A DNA stretch of 64,000 nucleotides from Piscinibacter defluvii (GCF_004011805.1 NZ_RCHJ01000016.1:1-64000), one strand, 5' to 3'. Counted from the first letter of the stretch, positions 26,120 to 36,812 are shown. Notes: a model not told the origin generated them from the letters alone. Numbers and translations are program-made.

Positions 26120-26887
26120 TCATTCGGCGGCCGGGTCCTGACGGTAGTACCTGGCCAGCAGCGCGTAGAGCGCCGGGTGGTCGGCGCGCAAGGCGGCCGG
26201 GTCGACGAAGAACACCTCGGAGGCGACCGCGAAGAACTCGTCCGGCCCCTCCGCGCCGTACGGATCGAGCAGGGTGCCCCGGCGGGAGTCGACCTGGGCC
26301 CGGAACGCGTCCCACTCGGGCTCCAGCACTGTCAGCCAGCGTTCGCGCGCAGCCGCGGTGGGCAGCAGCGGCACGCCGTCGGAGGCACCGTCGCGCATGT
26401 CCAGCACGTGCGCGAACTCGTGGATCACGACGTTGTAGACCCACGCGGCACTGTCGCCGGCCCCGGCGACGTCGCGCCACGAGAGCATCACCGGGCCGCC
26501 TTCCATGGCCTCGCCGGCGAGTTCCTCGGCGTAGTGGTGCACGATGCCGTCCTCGTCCATCACCTCGCGCCGCGCCACGACGACATCCGGGTGCACGACG
26601 ATGCCCTTGAAATGGTCGTAGCACGACAGCCCGAGGCGCAGCACCGGCAGGCAGGCCTGCGCGGCGATCGCCACCGCCATGCCGTCGTCCACCTCCAGGC
26701 CCTGCATGCCGGCGAACTCCTTGTCGGCGAGGAACAGCGTGGCGAGCTCGCGCAGGGCGGTCAGGTCCGCCTCGCTGCGCTGGGTGAGGAAGGGGTAGCG
26801 GGCCAGCGTGATGGCCCACAGCGCGTCGGGGATCGGCCGACGCGCCAGCGTGCGCTGCGCGCGCCAGCGACGCCAGCGCTCGAACAT
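26120..26887 (-). CDS. mtfA: MtfA-family zinc peptidase
   Basis: A 255-residue cytosolic zinc-dependent peptidase of the MtfA (YeeI) family. The zinc motif HEFAH is at 156-160 inside VVIHEFAHVLDMRDG. In E. coli MtfA binds the repressor Mlc and so affects the glucose PTS; the target here is unknown. The ATG at 26887 overlaps the lpxH stop, so it is translated from the lpxH transcript. Confidence 0.9.
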   Translation of the reverse strand: MFERWRRWRAQRTLARRPIPDALWAITLARYPFLTQRSEADLTALRELATLFLADKEFAGMQGLEVDDGMAVAIAAQACLPVLRLGLSCYDHFKGIVVHPDVVVARREVMDEDGIVHHYAEELAGEAMEGGPVMLSWRDVAGAGDSAAWVYNVVIHEFAHVLDMRDGASDGVPLLPTAAARERWLTVLEPEWDAFRAQVDSRRGTLLDPYGAEGPDEFFAVASEVFFVDPAALRADHPALYALLARYYRQDPAAE

Positions 26888-27663
26888 CACTCGGGGCGCA
26901 GGCGCACCAGGCCCGAGCGTCGCAGGCGCAGCACCTCGGCGCGGTCCGCGTGGTCCAGGTCCCAGTCGCTCAGCACCTCGCGCATGAAGCCGGGAGCGAG
27001 GTCCTCGTGGCCCGGGCGGTGCGTGTGGCCGTGGATCATCGTCGGCGCACTCGCCTCGTGCTGCCAGCGCACGGCGGTGGCGCGATCGACGTCGACCCAG
27101 TCGGCCATGCCCGGGCCCTCCTTGCGCGCCTGGCTGCCGTCGCGCATCGCCCGCGCCCGGGCGCGCCGTTCCTCGAGCGGCAGGGCGAGGAAGTCGCGCT
27201 GGAACGCCGGACTGCGCACCTGGGCGCGAAAGGCCTGGTAGGGGCGGTCGTCCAGGCACAGCGCGTCGCCGTGGGCCAGCAGCATGCGCTCGCCGAAGGC
27301 CAGCAGCACGGTCGGATCGGGCAGGGCCATCACGCCGCATTCCTGCAGCAGGTCGCCGCCGACGAGGAAGTCGCGATTGCCCGCCATGAAGGCCACGCTG
27401 CGCCGCGTCGCCGCATCCGCCAGCACGTCGGCACAGCGGGCCGCGAAGCCGGTGCGGCGATCGTCGTCGCCGATCCAGAGCTCGAACAGGTCGCCCAGGA
27501 TGAGCACCGCCGAGGCCGAGGTGTGGCGCATGTGGTGCGCCCAGGCCTCGAAGGTGCGCGGGGTGTCCTCGGCCAGGTGCAGGTCGCTGATGAAGTCGAT
27601 CGCCGACCAGTCGGCCGGCGCCTCGAGCTCCCAGAACGACGGCAGCGGCAGCGTCTCGGTCAT
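26887..27663 (-). CDS. lpxH: UDP-2,3-diacylglucosamine diphosphatase
   Basis: LpxH cleaves UDP-2,3-diacylglucosamine to lipid X in lipid A synthesis, at the inner membrane. The calcineurin-like metal motifs are D27-x-H29 (SDLHL), GDLFELWIGDD (about 57-67), GNRD (about 95-98), and HGHTHRPG near 213. At 258 residues it is slightly longer than E. coli LpxH owing to the N-terminus. It begins 10 bases after ppiB in the leftward cluster. Confidence 0.95.
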   Translation of the reverse strand: MTETLPLPSFWELEAPADWSAIDFISDLHLAEDTPRTFEAWAHHMRHTSASAVLILGDLFELWIGDDDRRTGFAARCADVLADAATRRSVAFMAGNRDFLVGGDLLQECGVMALPDPTVLLAFGERMLLAHGDALCLDDRPYQAFRAQVRSPAFQRDFLALPLEERRARARAMRDGSQARKEGPGMADWVDVDRATAVRWQHEASAPTMIHGHTHRPGHEDLAPGFMREVLSDWDLDHADRAEVLRLRRSGLVRLRPE

Positions 27664-27673
27664 GGGCTCCGTG

Positions 27674-28174
27674 TCAGTCGAGCAGCACCGCCTTGACGAT
27701 CACCACGTCTTCCAGCGGCACGTCGCCGTGTCCGCCGCTGCGGCCGGTCTTGACGCCCTCGATCGCGTCGACCACCTCGGTGCCGGCCACCACCTTGCCG
27801 AACACGGCGTAGCCCCAGCCGTCCTGCGACTGGGCCTTGTTGAGGAAGCCGTTGTTGGTGGCGTTGATGAAGAACTGCGCCGTCGCCGAATGCGGCGCCG
27901 AGGTGCGCGCCATCGCGATCGTGTAGTGGTCGTTGGTCAGGCCGTTGTGCGACTCGTTCTGGATCGGGGCGCGTGTCGGCTTCTGCTTCATGCCCGGCTC
28001 GAAGCCGCCGCCCTGGATCATGAAGCCGGGGATGACGCGGTGGAACACGGTGCCGTCGTAGTGGCCACTTTGCACGTACTCGACGAAGTTGCGCGCGGTG
28101 TCGGGCGCCTTCGCGTCGTCGAGCTCGATCGTGATGTCGCCCTTGCTGGTCTGCAACTGGACGCGTTGGCTCAT
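27674..28174 (-). CDS. ppiB: Cytoplasmic cyclophilin PpiB
   Basis: A peptidyl-prolyl cis-trans isomerase, 166 residues, without signal peptide. Cyclophilin motifs are [13 protein letters not shown] (about 45-57) and ATAQFFIN (about 98-105). It catalyses proline isomerisation in protein folding. It directly follows its exported paralogue, one base away. Confidence 0.95.
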   Translation of the reverse strand: MSQRVQLQTSKGDITIELDDAKAPDTARNFVEYVQSGHYDGTVFHRVIPGFMIQGGGFEPGMKQKPTRAPIQNESHNGLTNDHYTIAMARTSAPHSATAQFFINATNNGFLNKAQSQDGWGYAVFGKVVAGTEVVDAIEGVKTGRSGGHGDVPLEDVVIVKAVLLD

Positions 28175-28175
28175 G

Positions 28176-28751
28176 TCATTTCTCCAGGGTGGCCTTGTTG
28201 ATGGTGACCGGCTCGAGCGGCACGTCGCGGTGCATGCCCTTGTTGCCGGTGGGCACGGCGCGGATCTTGTCGACCACGTCCATGCCGGAGATCACCTTGC
28301 CGAACACCGCATAGCCGTTGCCGTCGGCCGACTGCGCCTTGTTCAGGAAGGCGTTGTCCTTCACGTTGATGAAGAACTGCGCGGTGGCGGAGTTCGGGTC
28401 CATCGTGCGCGCCATCGCGATCGTGCCGCGCAGGTTGTCGAGGCCGTTGCCGCTCTCCAGCGGGATCGGCGCGCGCGTGGGCTTCTCCTTCATGTCCGCG
28501 GTCATGCCGCCGCCCTGGATCATGAAGTTGCTGATGACCCGGTGGAACACGGTGCCGTCGTACTGGCCGGCCTTCACGTACTCGACGAAGTTGGCCACGG
28601 TCTTGGGTGCCTTGGCGGCGTCGAGTTCGACGACGATGTCACCGGCCGAGGTGGCCAGCTTGACCTTCTGCGCGTGTGCGGCGAGGCCGGTGCCACCCAG
28701 CGCGAGGGCGGTGGCGGCGAGCGCGACCCAGCGGGTCACGGTTCGGTTCAT
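28176..28751 (-). CDS. ppiA: Periplasmic cyclophilin PpiA-like
   Basis: A 191-residue cyclophilin with a signal peptide: basic start, hydrophobic core, and a likely cut after AHA near residue 27. The motifs [13 protein letters not shown] and [10 protein letters not shown] are intact. It acts in envelope protein folding. It pairs with ppiB as a tandem duplication with different destinations. Confidence 0.93.
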   Translation of the reverse strand: MNRTVTRWVALAATALALGGTGLAAHAQKVKLATSAGDIVVELDAAKAPKTVANFVEYVKAGQYDGTVFHRVISNFMIQGGGMTADMKEKPTRAPIPLESGNGLDNLRGTIAMARTMDPNSATAQFFINVKDNAFLNKAQSADGNGYAVFGKVISGMDVVDKIRAVPTGNKGMHRDVPLEPVTINKATLEK

Positions 28752-28793
28752 GCGTTCACTCCTTCCAAGCAGACGACGACGAGAGAGGGCAGG

Positions 28794-29312
28794 TCAGGGC
28801 GCCGGGCGGCCGAGCAGTTGCCGCACCAGCTTCAGCTTGCCCGGGAGCGCGGCGTTGGCGGGCTCGAGCTGCTGTGCGCGCTGGTAGGCACGCAACGCCA
28901 TCATCGCCAGCACGTCGCCGAGGTTCTCGTGCGCGGCGGCGAAGGACGGATTGGCGCGCACCGCCTGGTCCAGCGCCGCCTTGGCGCGATCGTAGTCTCC
29001 CGCTGCGGCGTACAGCGCGGCGAGGTTGTTGTACGGCTCGGGCAGTTCGGGATAGTCCTCGACGAGGCGCTGGAACACCTCGCTCGCCTCGGCCTCGCGC
29101 CGGCTTTCGGCCAGCAGCACCCCGCGCAGGAATCGCATCGGCGCGTCCTTGGGCTTGGCCGCCAGGAACTGCTCGGCGCGCGCGAGGGCAGGGCCGGTCT
29201 GCCCGGTGGCCTGCAGCCGCTGCACCTCGGCATGCTCGTCCGCACGGGCGACGCCGACGGCCAGCATGCCGGCCAGAGCGAGGCGCAGCAGCGCAGGCAC
29301 GGGTGACTTCAT
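28794..29312 (-). CDS. Exported tetratricopeptide-repeat protein
   Basis: A 172-residue protein with a signal peptide ([20 protein letters not shown]) and three to four TPR units (for example [21 protein letters not shown] and [17 protein letters not shown]). It probably scaffolds protein contacts in the periplasm. The ATG at 29312 is chosen because it places the signal peptide at the N-terminus; an ATG at 29336 is possible. It is the first gene of the leftward cluster, divergent from cysS. Confidence 0.85.
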   Translation of the reverse strand: MKSPVPALLRLALAGMLAVGVARADEHAEVQRLQATGQTGPALARAEQFLAAKPKDAPMRFLRGVLLAESRREAEASEVFQRLVEDYPELPEPYNNLAALYAAAGDYDRAKAALDQAVRANPSFAAAHENLGDVLAMMALRAYQRAQQLEPANAALPGKLKLVRQLLGRPAP

Positions 29313-29487
29313 TGGGGGGATTGCACGGACCGGCACGGCAGGGCCGCACCGCTATACTGGTTCGCATTGTAGTTCAGCCCCCTCGTCCGGCCGCCGTCGC
29401 GACGGCCGGTTCGCGAGCGCGGGAGCGCCCCTCTCCGTCCCACCGAACGCAGGCCGCACTCCGGCGTGCGTGACCGTCCACCGGCCC

Positions 29488-30864
29488 ATGACGCTGCGCA
29501 TCCACAACACGCTCACGCGCGAGACCGAGACCTTCCAGCCCCTCGAACCCGGCCATGTGCGCATGTACGTGTGCGGCATCACCGTGTACGACCTGTGTCA
29601 CGTCGGCCACGCCCGCTTCATGCTGGTGTTCGACATGGTGCAGCGCTGGCTGAAGGCGCTCGGCTACCGCGTGACCTACGTGCGCAACATCACCGACATC
29701 GACGACAAGATCATCAAGCGGGCCGTCGAGCGCGGCATCCCGATCCGCCAGCTGACCGAGGAGATGACGGCGGCGATGCACGAGGACATCGGCCGTCTGG
29801 GCGTCGAGGCGCCGACGCACGAGCCGCGCGCCACCGACTACGTGCCGCAGATGCTGGCGATGATCGGCACGCTGGAGGCCAAGGGGCTCGCCTACCGGTC
29901 GAGCAACGGCGACGTCAACTACGCGGTGCGCAAGTTCCCGGGCTACGGCAAGCTCTCGGGCAAGTCGATCGACCAGCTGCGCGCCGGCGAACGGGTGGCC
30001 GTGCTCGAGGGCAAGGACGACCCGCTGGACTTCGTGCTGTGGAAGTCCGCCAAGTCCAGCGAGCCCGACGACGCCAGGTGGGACAGCCCCTTCGGCAGCG
30101 GCCGACCGGGCTGGCACATCGAGTGCTCGGCGATGGGCTGCACGCTGCTGGGCGAGCAGTTCGACATCCACGGCGGCGGGCTGGACCTGATCTTCCCCCA
30201 CCACGAGAACGAGATCGCGCAGAGCGAGGGGGCCAACGGCCGGCGCTTCGTCAACACCTGGATGCACAACGGCTTCCTGAACATCGACAACGTGAAGATG
30301 TCGAAGTCGCTGGGCAACTTCTTCACCATCCGCGACGTTCTGAAGCACCACGACGGCGAGACGGTGCGCTACTTCATGCTGCGTACCCACTACCGCAGCC
30401 CGTTCAACTTCAGCGACGCCAACCTCGACGATGCCAGGCACGCCCTGACGCGGCTCTACACCGCGCTCGATGGCGTGGCCGCCGACACCGTGCCGGTGGA
30501 TTGGGCCCATCCGCAGGCCAGCGCCTTCCGCGCCGCGATGAACGACGACTTCAACACACCGGTGGCCTTCGCGCAGCTGTTCGAACTGGCCAACGAACTG
30601 AACCGTACCCGCGACCCGGCCACCGCCGCGCTGCTGAAGGGGCTGGGCGCGACGCTCGGGCTGCTGCAGCAGACGCCGCGCCGCTACCTGCAGGGCGGCA
30701 CCGACGGCGTCGCCGAGGCCTGGATCGCCGAGCGCATCGCCGCCCGCAGCGCGGCCAAGGCGGCGCGCGACTTCGCCCGCGCCGACGCGATCCGCCAGGA
30801 GCTTGCCGGGCGCGGCATCGTGCTGAAGGACGGCCCCACCGGCACGACCTGGGTGAAGGGCTGA
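29488..30864 (+). CDS. cysS: Cysteinyl-tRNA synthetase
   Basis: A class I aminoacyl-tRNA synthetase, 458 residues, that charges tRNA-Cys. The zinc-binding C29 lies in YVCGITVYD, the HIGH-type motif is HVGH (38-41), and the KMSKS loop is at 270-274 ([10 protein letters not shown]). TATACT at 29353-29358 is a possible -10 element for the gene, followed by a leader with GC-rich dyads. Confidence 0.97.
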   Translation: MTLRIHNTLTRETETFQPLEPGHVRMYVCGITVYDLCHVGHARFMLVFDMVQRWLKALGYRVTYVRNITDIDDKIIKRAVERGIPIRQLTEEMTAAMHEDIGRLGVEAPTHEPRATDYVPQMLAMIGTLEAKGLAYRSSNGDVNYAVRKFPGYGKLSGKSIDQLRAGERVAVLEGKDDPLDFVLWKSAKSSEPDDARWDSPFGSGRPGWHIECSAMGCTLLGEQFDIHGGGLDLIFPHHENEIAQSEGANGRRFVNTWMHNGFLNIDNVKMSKSLGNFFTIRDVLKHHDGETVRYFMLRTHYRSPFNFSDANLDDARHALTRLYTALDGVAADTVPVDWAHPQASAFRAAMNDDFNTPVAFAQLFELANELNRTRDPATAALLKGLGATLGLLQQTPRRYLQGGTDGVAEAWIAERIAARSAAKAARDFARADAIRQELAGRGIVLKDGPTGTTWVKG

Positions 30865-30867
30865 GCG

Positions 30868-31521
30868 GTGGCGGCCGCCAAGACTCCGGGGACGACCCCC
30901 GACTACTGGGACGACGCCTGCAAGCACCTGGCGCGCCGCGACCGCGTGATGCGCAAGCTGATTCCGCGCTTCCCCGAAGGCCGGCTGCAGAGCCGCGGCG
31001 ACGCCTTCACCACGCTGGCGCGCTCGATCGTCGGCCAGCAGATCTCGGTGAAGGCCGCCCAATCGGTGTGGGACCGCTTTGCCGCGCTGATGGACGAGCC
31101 CTCCAACCGGTTGCGTCCGGCCGCGGTGCTCGCGCTGGACGCGACGGCCGCACGCGCGGCCGGGCTGTCGGCGCGCAAGGTCGAGTACCTGTTCGACCTG
31201 GCGCGCCACTTCGAGTCCGGCAGCGTGCACGTGCGCCAGTGGCAGCAGATGGACGACGAGGACATCATCGACGAGCTGGTGGCGATCCGCGGCATCGGTC
31301 GCTGGACGGCCGAGATGTTCCTGATCTTCCACCTGATGCGCCCGAACGTGCTGCCGCTGGACGACCTCGGTCTGCTCAAGGGCATCAGCGTCAACTACTT
31401 CAGTGGCGAGCCGGTGTCGCGGGCCGAGGCCCGCGAGGTGGGCGACGCCTGGACGCCGTTCCGCTCGGTCGCCACCTGGTACATCTGGCGCAGCCTGGAC
31501 CCGCTGCCGGTAGACTACTGA
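30868..31521 (+). CDS. DNA-3-methyladenine glycosylase II family protein
   Basis: An AlkA-type base-excision repair glycosylase of the HhH-GPD superfamily, 217 residues. The helix-hairpin-helix is at about 136-152 ([13 protein letters not shown]), and the catalytic aspartate is D165 or D166 ([11 protein letters not shown]). It removes alkylated bases from DNA. The GTG start at 30868 follows the cysS stop by three bases, so it is in the cysS operon. Confidence 0.92.
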   Translation: MAAAKTPGTTPDYWDDACKHLARRDRVMRKLIPRFPEGRLQSRGDAFTTLARSIVGQQISVKAAQSVWDRFAALMDEPSNRLRPAAVLALDATAARAAGLSARKVEYLFDLARHFESGSVHVRQWQQMDDEDIIDELVAIRGIGRWTAEMFLIFHLMRPNVLPLDDLGLLKGISVNYFSGEPVSRAEAREVGDAWTPFRSVATWYIWRSLDPLPVDY

Positions 31522-31553
31522 GTGACCCAGAAAAGAACGTCGGAGGGTTGCCG

Positions 31554-32525
31554 ATGAGCAAGCGACATTTCCTGGATTTCGAGCAGCCGGTGGCCGAGCT
31601 CGAGACCAAGATCGAGGAGCTCCGCTACGTGCAGAGCGAATCCGCGGTCGACATCTCCGAGGAGATCGACCGCCTGTCCAAGAAGAGCCTGCAGCTCACC
31701 AAGGACATCTACGCCAGCCTGACACCCTGGCAGGTGACGCAGATCGCGCGCCACCCGCAGCGCCCCTACACGCTCGACTACGTCAACGAGTGCTTCACCG
31801 AGTTCCAGGAGCTGCACGGCGACCGGCACTTCGCCGACGACCAGTCCATCGTCGGCGGGCTGGCACGCTTCAACGGCCAGGCCTGCATGGTGATCGGCCA
31901 CCAGAAGGGCCGCGACACGAAGGAGCGCGGCCTGCGCAACTTCGGCATGTCGCGCCCCGAGGGCTACCGCAAGGCGCTGCGGCTGATGAAGCTGGCCGAG
32001 AAGTTCGGCATCCCCGTGTTCACCTTCGTCGACACGCCGGGGGCGTACCCGGGCATCGGTGCCGAGGAGCGCGGCCAGTCCGAGGCGATCGGCCGCAACA
32101 TCTACGAGATGGCGCAGCTCGAGGTGCCGATCATCTGCACCATCATCGGGGAGGGCGGCTCGGGCGGCGCGCTGGCCATCAGCGTGGGCGACCAGACGCT
32201 GATGCTGCAGTACTCCATCTACTCGGTGATCTCGCCCGAGGGCTGCGCCTCCATCCTGTGGAAGACGGCCGAACGCGCGGCCGACGCCGCCGAGGCGCTG
32301 GGCGTGACGGCGCACCGCCTGAAGGCGCTCGGCCTGGTGGACAAGATCGTCAACGAGCCGGTCGGCGGCGCCCACCGTGACCCGAAGCAGATGGCCTCGT
32401 TCCTCAAGCGCGCGCTCAACGACGCGCTGCGCCAGGTCAGCGACCTCAAGCCCAAGGAACTGCTGCAGCGCCGCTACGAGCGGCTACAGGGTTACGGCCG
32501 CTTCGTCGACAGCAAGGAGCGCTGA
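31554..32525 (+). CDS. accA: Acetyl-CoA carboxylase carboxyltransferase alpha
   Basis: AccA transfers the carboxyl group from biotin to acetyl-CoA, the committed step of fatty-acid synthesis, in complex with AccD. At 323 residues the length is typical. Signature segments are [33 protein letters not shown] and [19 protein letters not shown] precedes the ATG. It is followed 15 bases later by tilS. Confidence 0.97.
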   Translation: MSKRHFLDFEQPVAELETKIEELRYVQSESAVDISEEIDRLSKKSLQLTKDIYASLTPWQVTQIARHPQRPYTLDYVNECFTEFQELHGDRHFADDQSIVGGLARFNGQACMVIGHQKGRDTKERGLRNFGMSRPEGYRKALRLMKLAEKFGIPVFTFVDTPGAYPGIGAEERGQSEAIGRNIYEMAQLEVPIICTIIGEGGSGGALAISVGDQTLMLQYSIYSVISPEGCASILWKTAERAADAAEALGVTAHRLKALGLVDKIVNEPVGGAHRDPKQMASFLKRALNDALRQVSDLKPKELLQRRYERLQGYGRFVDSKER

Positions 32526-32540
32526 GCCGCGCGCGCGACG

Positions 32541-33833
32541 GTGACCGATCGCTGCGTCGCCGTCGCCTGGAGTGGGGGCCGTGACTCGACGGCGCTGCTG
32601 CATGCCACGCTGAAGGCGGCCGAGCCGCTCGGGCTGCGCGTCGTCGCCCTGCACATTCACCATGGCCTGAGCCCGCACGCCGACGACTGGGTGCGCTCCT
32701 GCCAGCGGCAAGCTGCGCGCTGGCGGCGGCGCGGCCTGCCGCTGCTGCTGCGGGTCGAACGCCTGTCCGATGTGCCGACCGCGGGCGAGAGCGTCGAGGC
32801 CTGGGCCCGCGCGCAGCGCTACCAGGCACTGCGCCGCCTGGCGCTGGAGCAGGGGGCCCGCATCGTGCTGCTGGCGCACCATCGCCGCGACCAAGCCGAG
32901 ACCTTCCTGCTGCAGGCACTGCGCGGTGCCGGCGTGGCCGGGCTGGCCGCCATGCCCGCCGGCCTCGAGCGCGACGGCGTGCTCTGGCTGCGTCCGTGGC
33001 TCGCACACACCGACGCCCAGATTGCTTCGTACGTGCGCCGCTACCGGTTGCGCCACGTGGAGGACGACAGCAACGCCGATCCGCGCCTGGCGCGCAACCG
33101 CCTGCGGCTGCAGGTCTGGCCGGCGCTCAGCACTGCGTTTCCGGGGGCGGAAGCCGCCCTGGCCGACAGTGCCGCATGGTCGGGCGAGGCGGCGCATTGC
33201 CTCGAGGACCTCGCCCGGCTCGACCTCGCCGCTGCGCGCGAGGGCGAGCGCCTCGCCTGGAACCCGCTGGCCGCGCTCGGCGCCGCCCGCCGCAGCAATG
33301 CGTTGCGCCACTGGCTGCACGAGCGCACCGGCCTGCGGCCGCCGGCCTCGCTGATCGGGCGCCTGGCGCGCGAAATGGGTCCGCGGACCACGGCGTGCTG
33401 GCCGCTGCCGCACGGCGAGTTGCGCGCCTACCGCGGGCTCCTGGCGGTCCATGCCGGACCCGCCACCAACCCGGTCGCCGCCCGTGAGCACGGCCTGAGC
33501 GTGGACGCGCCCGGCTTCTATCCGTTGCCGGGGTGGGGCGGCGGCTTGCTGGTCCAGCCTGCGCTGCAAGGGGGTGTGCCGCTCGCCTGGCTGGCCGGGC
33601 TCGACTTGCGCGAACGCTCCGGGGCCGAGCGCTTCCAGGCCGGGCCGGGCCGGCCGCCGCGCAGCCTGAAGAAGCAGTACCAGGCGTCCGGCGTACCGGC
33701 CTGGCAGCGGACCGGCCCGCTGCTGTATCGAGGCAGCCAGCTGCTGTTCGTGCCCGGCCTGGGCCTCGACGGGCATGTTCTCGAGGCGCCCGGCCAGCCG
33801 CGCGTGCTGTTGAGCTGGCAGCACCTGGGCTGA
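32541..33833 (+). CDS. tilS: tRNA-Ile lysidine synthetase
   Basis: TilS converts C34 of the CAU-anticodon tRNA-Ile to lysidine, using ATP and lysine. The PP-loop is SGGRDS at 11-16. The substrate-binding domain and the C-terminal TilS domain (FQAGPGRPPRSLKKQYQASGVPAWQR) are present in 430 residues. The GTG start at 32541 places the PP-loop at the usual position. Confidence 0.95.
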   Translation: MTDRCVAVAWSGGRDSTALLHATLKAAEPLGLRVVALHIHHGLSPHADDWVRSCQRQAARWRRRGLPLLLRVERLSDVPTAGESVEAWARAQRYQALRRLALEQGARIVLLAHHRRDQAETFLLQALRGAGVAGLAAMPAGLERDGVLWLRPWLAHTDAQIASYVRRYRLRHVEDDSNADPRLARNRLRLQVWPALSTAFPGAEAALADSAAWSGEAAHCLEDLARLDLAAAREGERLAWNPLAALGAARRSNALRHWLHERTGLRPPASLIGRLAREMGPRTTACWPLPHGELRAYRGLLAVHAGPATNPVAAREHGLSVDAPGFYPLPGWGGGLLVQPALQGGVPLAWLAGLDLRERSGAERFQAGPGRPPRSLKKQYQASGVPAWQRTGPLLYRGSQLLFVPGLGLDGHVLEAPGQPRVLLSWQHLG

Positions 33834-33917
33834 GCCGGCGAGGCGGCGCGGCCAGATAGAATCGCGGGTTCACGAGCGCGGCGTGAACCGCTTTCAACCC
33901 CCGGACCGCGAGCATCC

Positions 33918-35189
33918 ATGGCATTGATCGTTCACAAGTATGGCGGCACCTCGATGGGCTCCACCGAGCGCATCCGCAACGTCGCCAAGCGCGTCGCCAA
34001 ATGGGCCCGTGCCGGGCACCAGATGGTGGTGGTGCCCTCGGCCATGAGCGGCGAGACGAACCGCCTGCTCGGCCTGGCGAAGGAACTGTCGCCGGCCGCC
34101 ACGACACCCGAACTGCAGCGCGAACTGGACATGATCGCCTCGACCGGCGAACAGGTGTCCGTCGGCCTGCTGGCCATCGCCTTGCAGGCCGAGGGCATGC
34201 CCGCGGTGAGCTACACCGGCTGGCAGGTGCCGATCGAGACCGACAGTGCCTACACCAAGGCGCGCATCCAGCGCATCGACGACCAGCGCGTGCGCGCCGA
34301 CCTGGCGGCGGGCAGGGTGGTGATCATCACCGGCTTCCAGGGCGTGGACGCGGGCAGCAACATCACCACGCTCGGCCGCGGCGGCTCGGATACCTCGGCC
34401 GTCGCGGTGGCCGCGGCGCTGAAGGCCGACGAGTGCCTGATCTACACCGATGTCGACGGCGTCTACACCACCGACCCGCGCATCGTCGAGCAGGCGCGCC
34501 GGCTGCACACCATCAGCTTCGAGGAGATGCTGGAGATGGCCAGCCTCGGCTCGAAGGTGCTGCAGATCCGCTCGGTCGAATTCGCCGGCAAGTACCGTGT
34601 GCCGCTGCGCGTGCTCTCCAGCTTCACGCCGTGGGACATCCCGATCGACGAGGAGGCCTCGTCCGGCACCCTGATCACCTTCGAGGAAGACGTCAAGATG
34701 GAACAAGCCGTTGTCTCGGGCATCGCGTTCAACCGCGACGAGGCCAAGATCAGCCTGCTCGGCGTGCCCGACAAGCCGGGCATCGCCTTCTCCATCCTCG
34801 GGCCGGTGGCCGATGCCAACATCGACGTCGACGTGATCATCCAGAACGTGTCTCACGACGGCAAGACCGACTTCTCGTTCACCGTGCACCGCAACGACTA
34901 CGCGCGCACGATGGACCTGCTGAAGTCGGTGGTGGTGCCCAGGACGGGGGCGGCCGAGGTGACGGGCGACACCCGCATCTGCAAGGTCAGCATCGTCGGC
35001 ATCGGCATGCGCTCGCATGTCGGCGTGGCCAGCCGCATGTTCCAGGCCCTGAGCGACGAGGGCATCAACATCCAGATGATCACCACCAGCGAGATCAAGA
35101 CCAGCGTGGTGATCGACGAGAAGTACATGGAACTGGCGGTGCGTGCGCTGCACAAGGCCTTCGACCTGGACCAGCCCGCAGCAGCCTGA
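33918..35189 (+). CDS. lysC: Aspartate kinase
   Basis: The first step of the lysine, threonine and methionine pathway, phosphorylating aspartate. The 423-residue protein has the kinase motif KYGGTSMGS at 7-15 and two ACT regulatory domains (about 265-420), as in lysine/threonine-sensitive monofunctional enzymes. In-frame internal starts that give a beta chain in some species are not evident. It ends 37 bases before the tRNA gene. Confidence 0.97.
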   Translation: MALIVHKYGGTSMGSTERIRNVAKRVAKWARAGHQMVVVPSAMSGETNRLLGLAKELSPAATTPELQRELDMIASTGEQVSVGLLAIALQAEGMPAVSYTGWQVPIETDSAYTKARIQRIDDQRVRADLAAGRVVIITGFQGVDAGSNITTLGRGGSDTSAVAVAAALKADECLIYTDVDGVYTTDPRIVEQARRLHTISFEEMLEMASLGSKVLQIRSVEFAGKYRVPLRVLSSFTPWDIPIDEEASSGTLITFEEDVKMEQAVVSGIAFNRDEAKISLLGVPDKPGIAFSILGPVADANIDVDVIIQNVSHDGKTDFSFTVHRNDYARTMDLLKSVVVPRTGAAEVTGDTRICKVSIVGIGMRSHVGVASRMFQALSDEGINIQMITTSEIKTSVVIDEKYMELAVRALHKAFDLDQPAAA

Positions 35190-35226
35190 GCCCGGAGCGA
35201 TTGCCGCTAGAATCGCGCTCTTCGCC

Positions 35227-35319
35227 GGAGTCGTGACCGAGAGGCCGAAGGTGCTCCCCTGCTAAGGGAGTATGCGGGCAAAACCTGCATCGAGGGTTCG
35301 AATCCCTCCGACTCCGCCA
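35227..35319 (+). tRNA. tRNA-Ser (anticodon GCU)
   Basis: 93 bases with the encoded CCA. The acceptor stem GGAGTCG pairs with CGACTCC. The anticodon arm is CTCCC-CTGCTAA-GGGAG with anticodon GCT at its middle. A long variable arm (ATGCGGGCAAAACCTGCAT) marks it as class II, and the T arm is GAGGG-TTCGAAT-CCCTC. Its 3' end is the integration site of the following element. Confidence 0.97.
35306..35319. other. attL of the tRNA-Ser element
   Basis: CTCCGACTCCGCCA, the last 14 bases of the tRNA, occurs again at 49715-49728. The integrase gene begins 177 bases downstream, as expected for a tRNA-integrating element. The left copy keeps the tRNA complete. Confidence 0.85.
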
Positions 35320-35364
35320 GCGATAGATTCGACAGCAGCCGCACACAGCCGCTAATGTCACGCT

Positions 35365-35391
35365 AAAGCCCCGCCAGCCGGGGCTTTTTTG
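35365..35391 (+). terminator. Rho-independent terminator after tRNA-Ser
   Basis: AAAGCCCC-GCCAGCC-GGGGCTTT followed by a run of six T. It lies inside the element, 46 bases behind the tRNA. It therefore separates tRNA transcription from the integrase gene and stands in for the native terminator that integration moved to 49750. Confidence 0.85.
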
Positions 35392-35495
35392 TTCGTCAAT
35401 GGCCGTCAACGGGCTTTGACAGCACGCTCAGAAGTGGGGCATCTTATGGGGCATCGCAGCGCCGAAACCGCTGATCCTCCAAGGATGCCCCCACC

Positions 35496-36713
35496 ATGCC
35501 GCTGACCGATCCCGCCTGCAAGAACGCGCGTTGCCCGGCTGACAGGCCCCGCCTGCGTCTGGCCGACTCGCAGGGCCTGTACCTCGAGGTGACGCCGAAC
35601 GGCTCGAAGCACTGGCGGTGGAAGTACCGCTTCGGCGGCAAGGAGAAGCGCCTCGCGCTGGGCAGCTACCCGGCGATCTCGCTGGCGCAGGCACGGCTCG
35701 ACCGTGACGCCGCGCGCCTAAAGCTCAAGGGCGGCGTCGATCCTTCGGCGGAACGCCGCGACGAGCGCCTGACCCGCAAGGTCCGGCTCGGGACGACGTT
35801 CGAGGCGGTCGCGCGCTCGTGGCACGAGAACTGGAAGGGCGCCAAGTCGGCGCGCCATGCCGACTACGTGCTGCGCCGCCTGGAGGCCGACGTCTTCCCA
35901 GCCATCGGCGCGAAGCCGATCGCCGAGGTCACGGCGCCCCAGCTGTTGGCGCTGGCCAAGAAGATCGAGAGCCGCGGCGCCCTGGACATCGCCCGCCGCG
36001 CCTGGCAGACGGCCGGACAGGTGTTCGAGCACGCGCTCGCCCACGGGATGATCGAGAGGAATCCCGCGCGCGACGTGCGGCCCGGCGCCGCCCTGAAGCC
36101 GCGCACGAAGGGCGAGTTCGCGCGGCTAGAGCCCAAGGACATGCCGGAGCTGCTGCGGAAGATGCAGGCCTACCCCGGCTCCGTCTTCACGCGCTACGCG
36201 CTCGAACTCATGGCCAGAACCTTCGTTCGCACCGGCGAGCTGATCGCGGCCCGCTGGGACGAATTCGACCTCGATGCCGCCGAGTGGCGAATCCCCGCGG
36301 CGCGCATGAAGATGAAGACGCCGCACATCGTTCCGCTGTCGACGCAAGCGGTCGACGCGCTGCGCTGCCTGCACGAGCTGAAAGGCCTCAGCGGCCTTCT
36401 CTTCCCGGGCGAGCGCGACCACGAGAAGCCGATGAGCAACGGCACGATCCTCGGAGCGCTGAAGCGGATGGGCTACGCCGGAGCGATGACCGGCCACGGC
36501 TTCCGCGGCGTCGCCTCGACGATCCTGCATGAGGCCGGCTTCGACCACGCGCACATCGAGCTGCAGCTCGCGCATCAGGAGCGCAATGCGGTCTCGGCGG
36601 CATACAACCACGCGACCTACCTGCAGCAGCGCCGGCGCATGATGCAGTGGTACAGCGACCACCTCGACCAGCTGCGCCAGGGCGCGAAGGTGATCCCGTT
36701 CAAGGCCGCGTAG
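35496..36713 (+). CDS. P4-type tyrosine integrase
   Basis: A 405-residue phage integrase that recombines attP with the tRNA-Ser 3' end. An N-terminal DUF4102 arm-binding domain (about 1-90, RLADSQGLYLEV) is followed by a core-binding domain and the catalytic domain with R246 (VRTGEL), H334-x-x-R337 (HGFRG), H360 (LAHQERN) and Y370 (AAYNHATYL). All catalytic residues are intact. It is placed next to attL in the standard orientation. Confidence 0.95.
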   Translation: MPLTDPACKNARCPADRPRLRLADSQGLYLEVTPNGSKHWRWKYRFGGKEKRLALGSYPAISLAQARLDRDAARLKLKGGVDPSAERRDERLTRKVRLGTTFEAVARSWHENWKGAKSARHADYVLRRLEADVFPAIGAKPIAEVTAPQLLALAKKIESRGALDIARRAWQTAGQVFEHALAHGMIERNPARDVRPGAALKPRTKGEFARLEPKDMPELLRKMQAYPGSVFTRYALELMARTFVRTGELIAARWDEFDLDAAEWRIPAARMKMKTPHIVPLSTQAVDALRCLHELKGLSGLLFPGERDHEKPMSNGTILGALKRMGYAGAMTGHGFRGVASTILHEAGFDHAHIELQLAHQERNAVSAAYNHATYLQQRRRMMQWYSDHLDQLRQGAKVIPFKAA

Positions 36714-36812
36714 GCCGAACCGGTGCCTCAGCGGTCCTGAGGCAGGCGGGGTGCGGCGGTGGTGGAACACCGCCGGCCCCTGACTCTCCCCACCCGATCG
36801 CTGGAGGATCGA

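Noticed and set aside
29466-32525. A 1019-codon plus-strand frame running through cysS and the glycosylase gene
   Set aside because: Only its last 323 codons (accA) are real; the rest is Arg/Ala-rich translation of the wrong frame.
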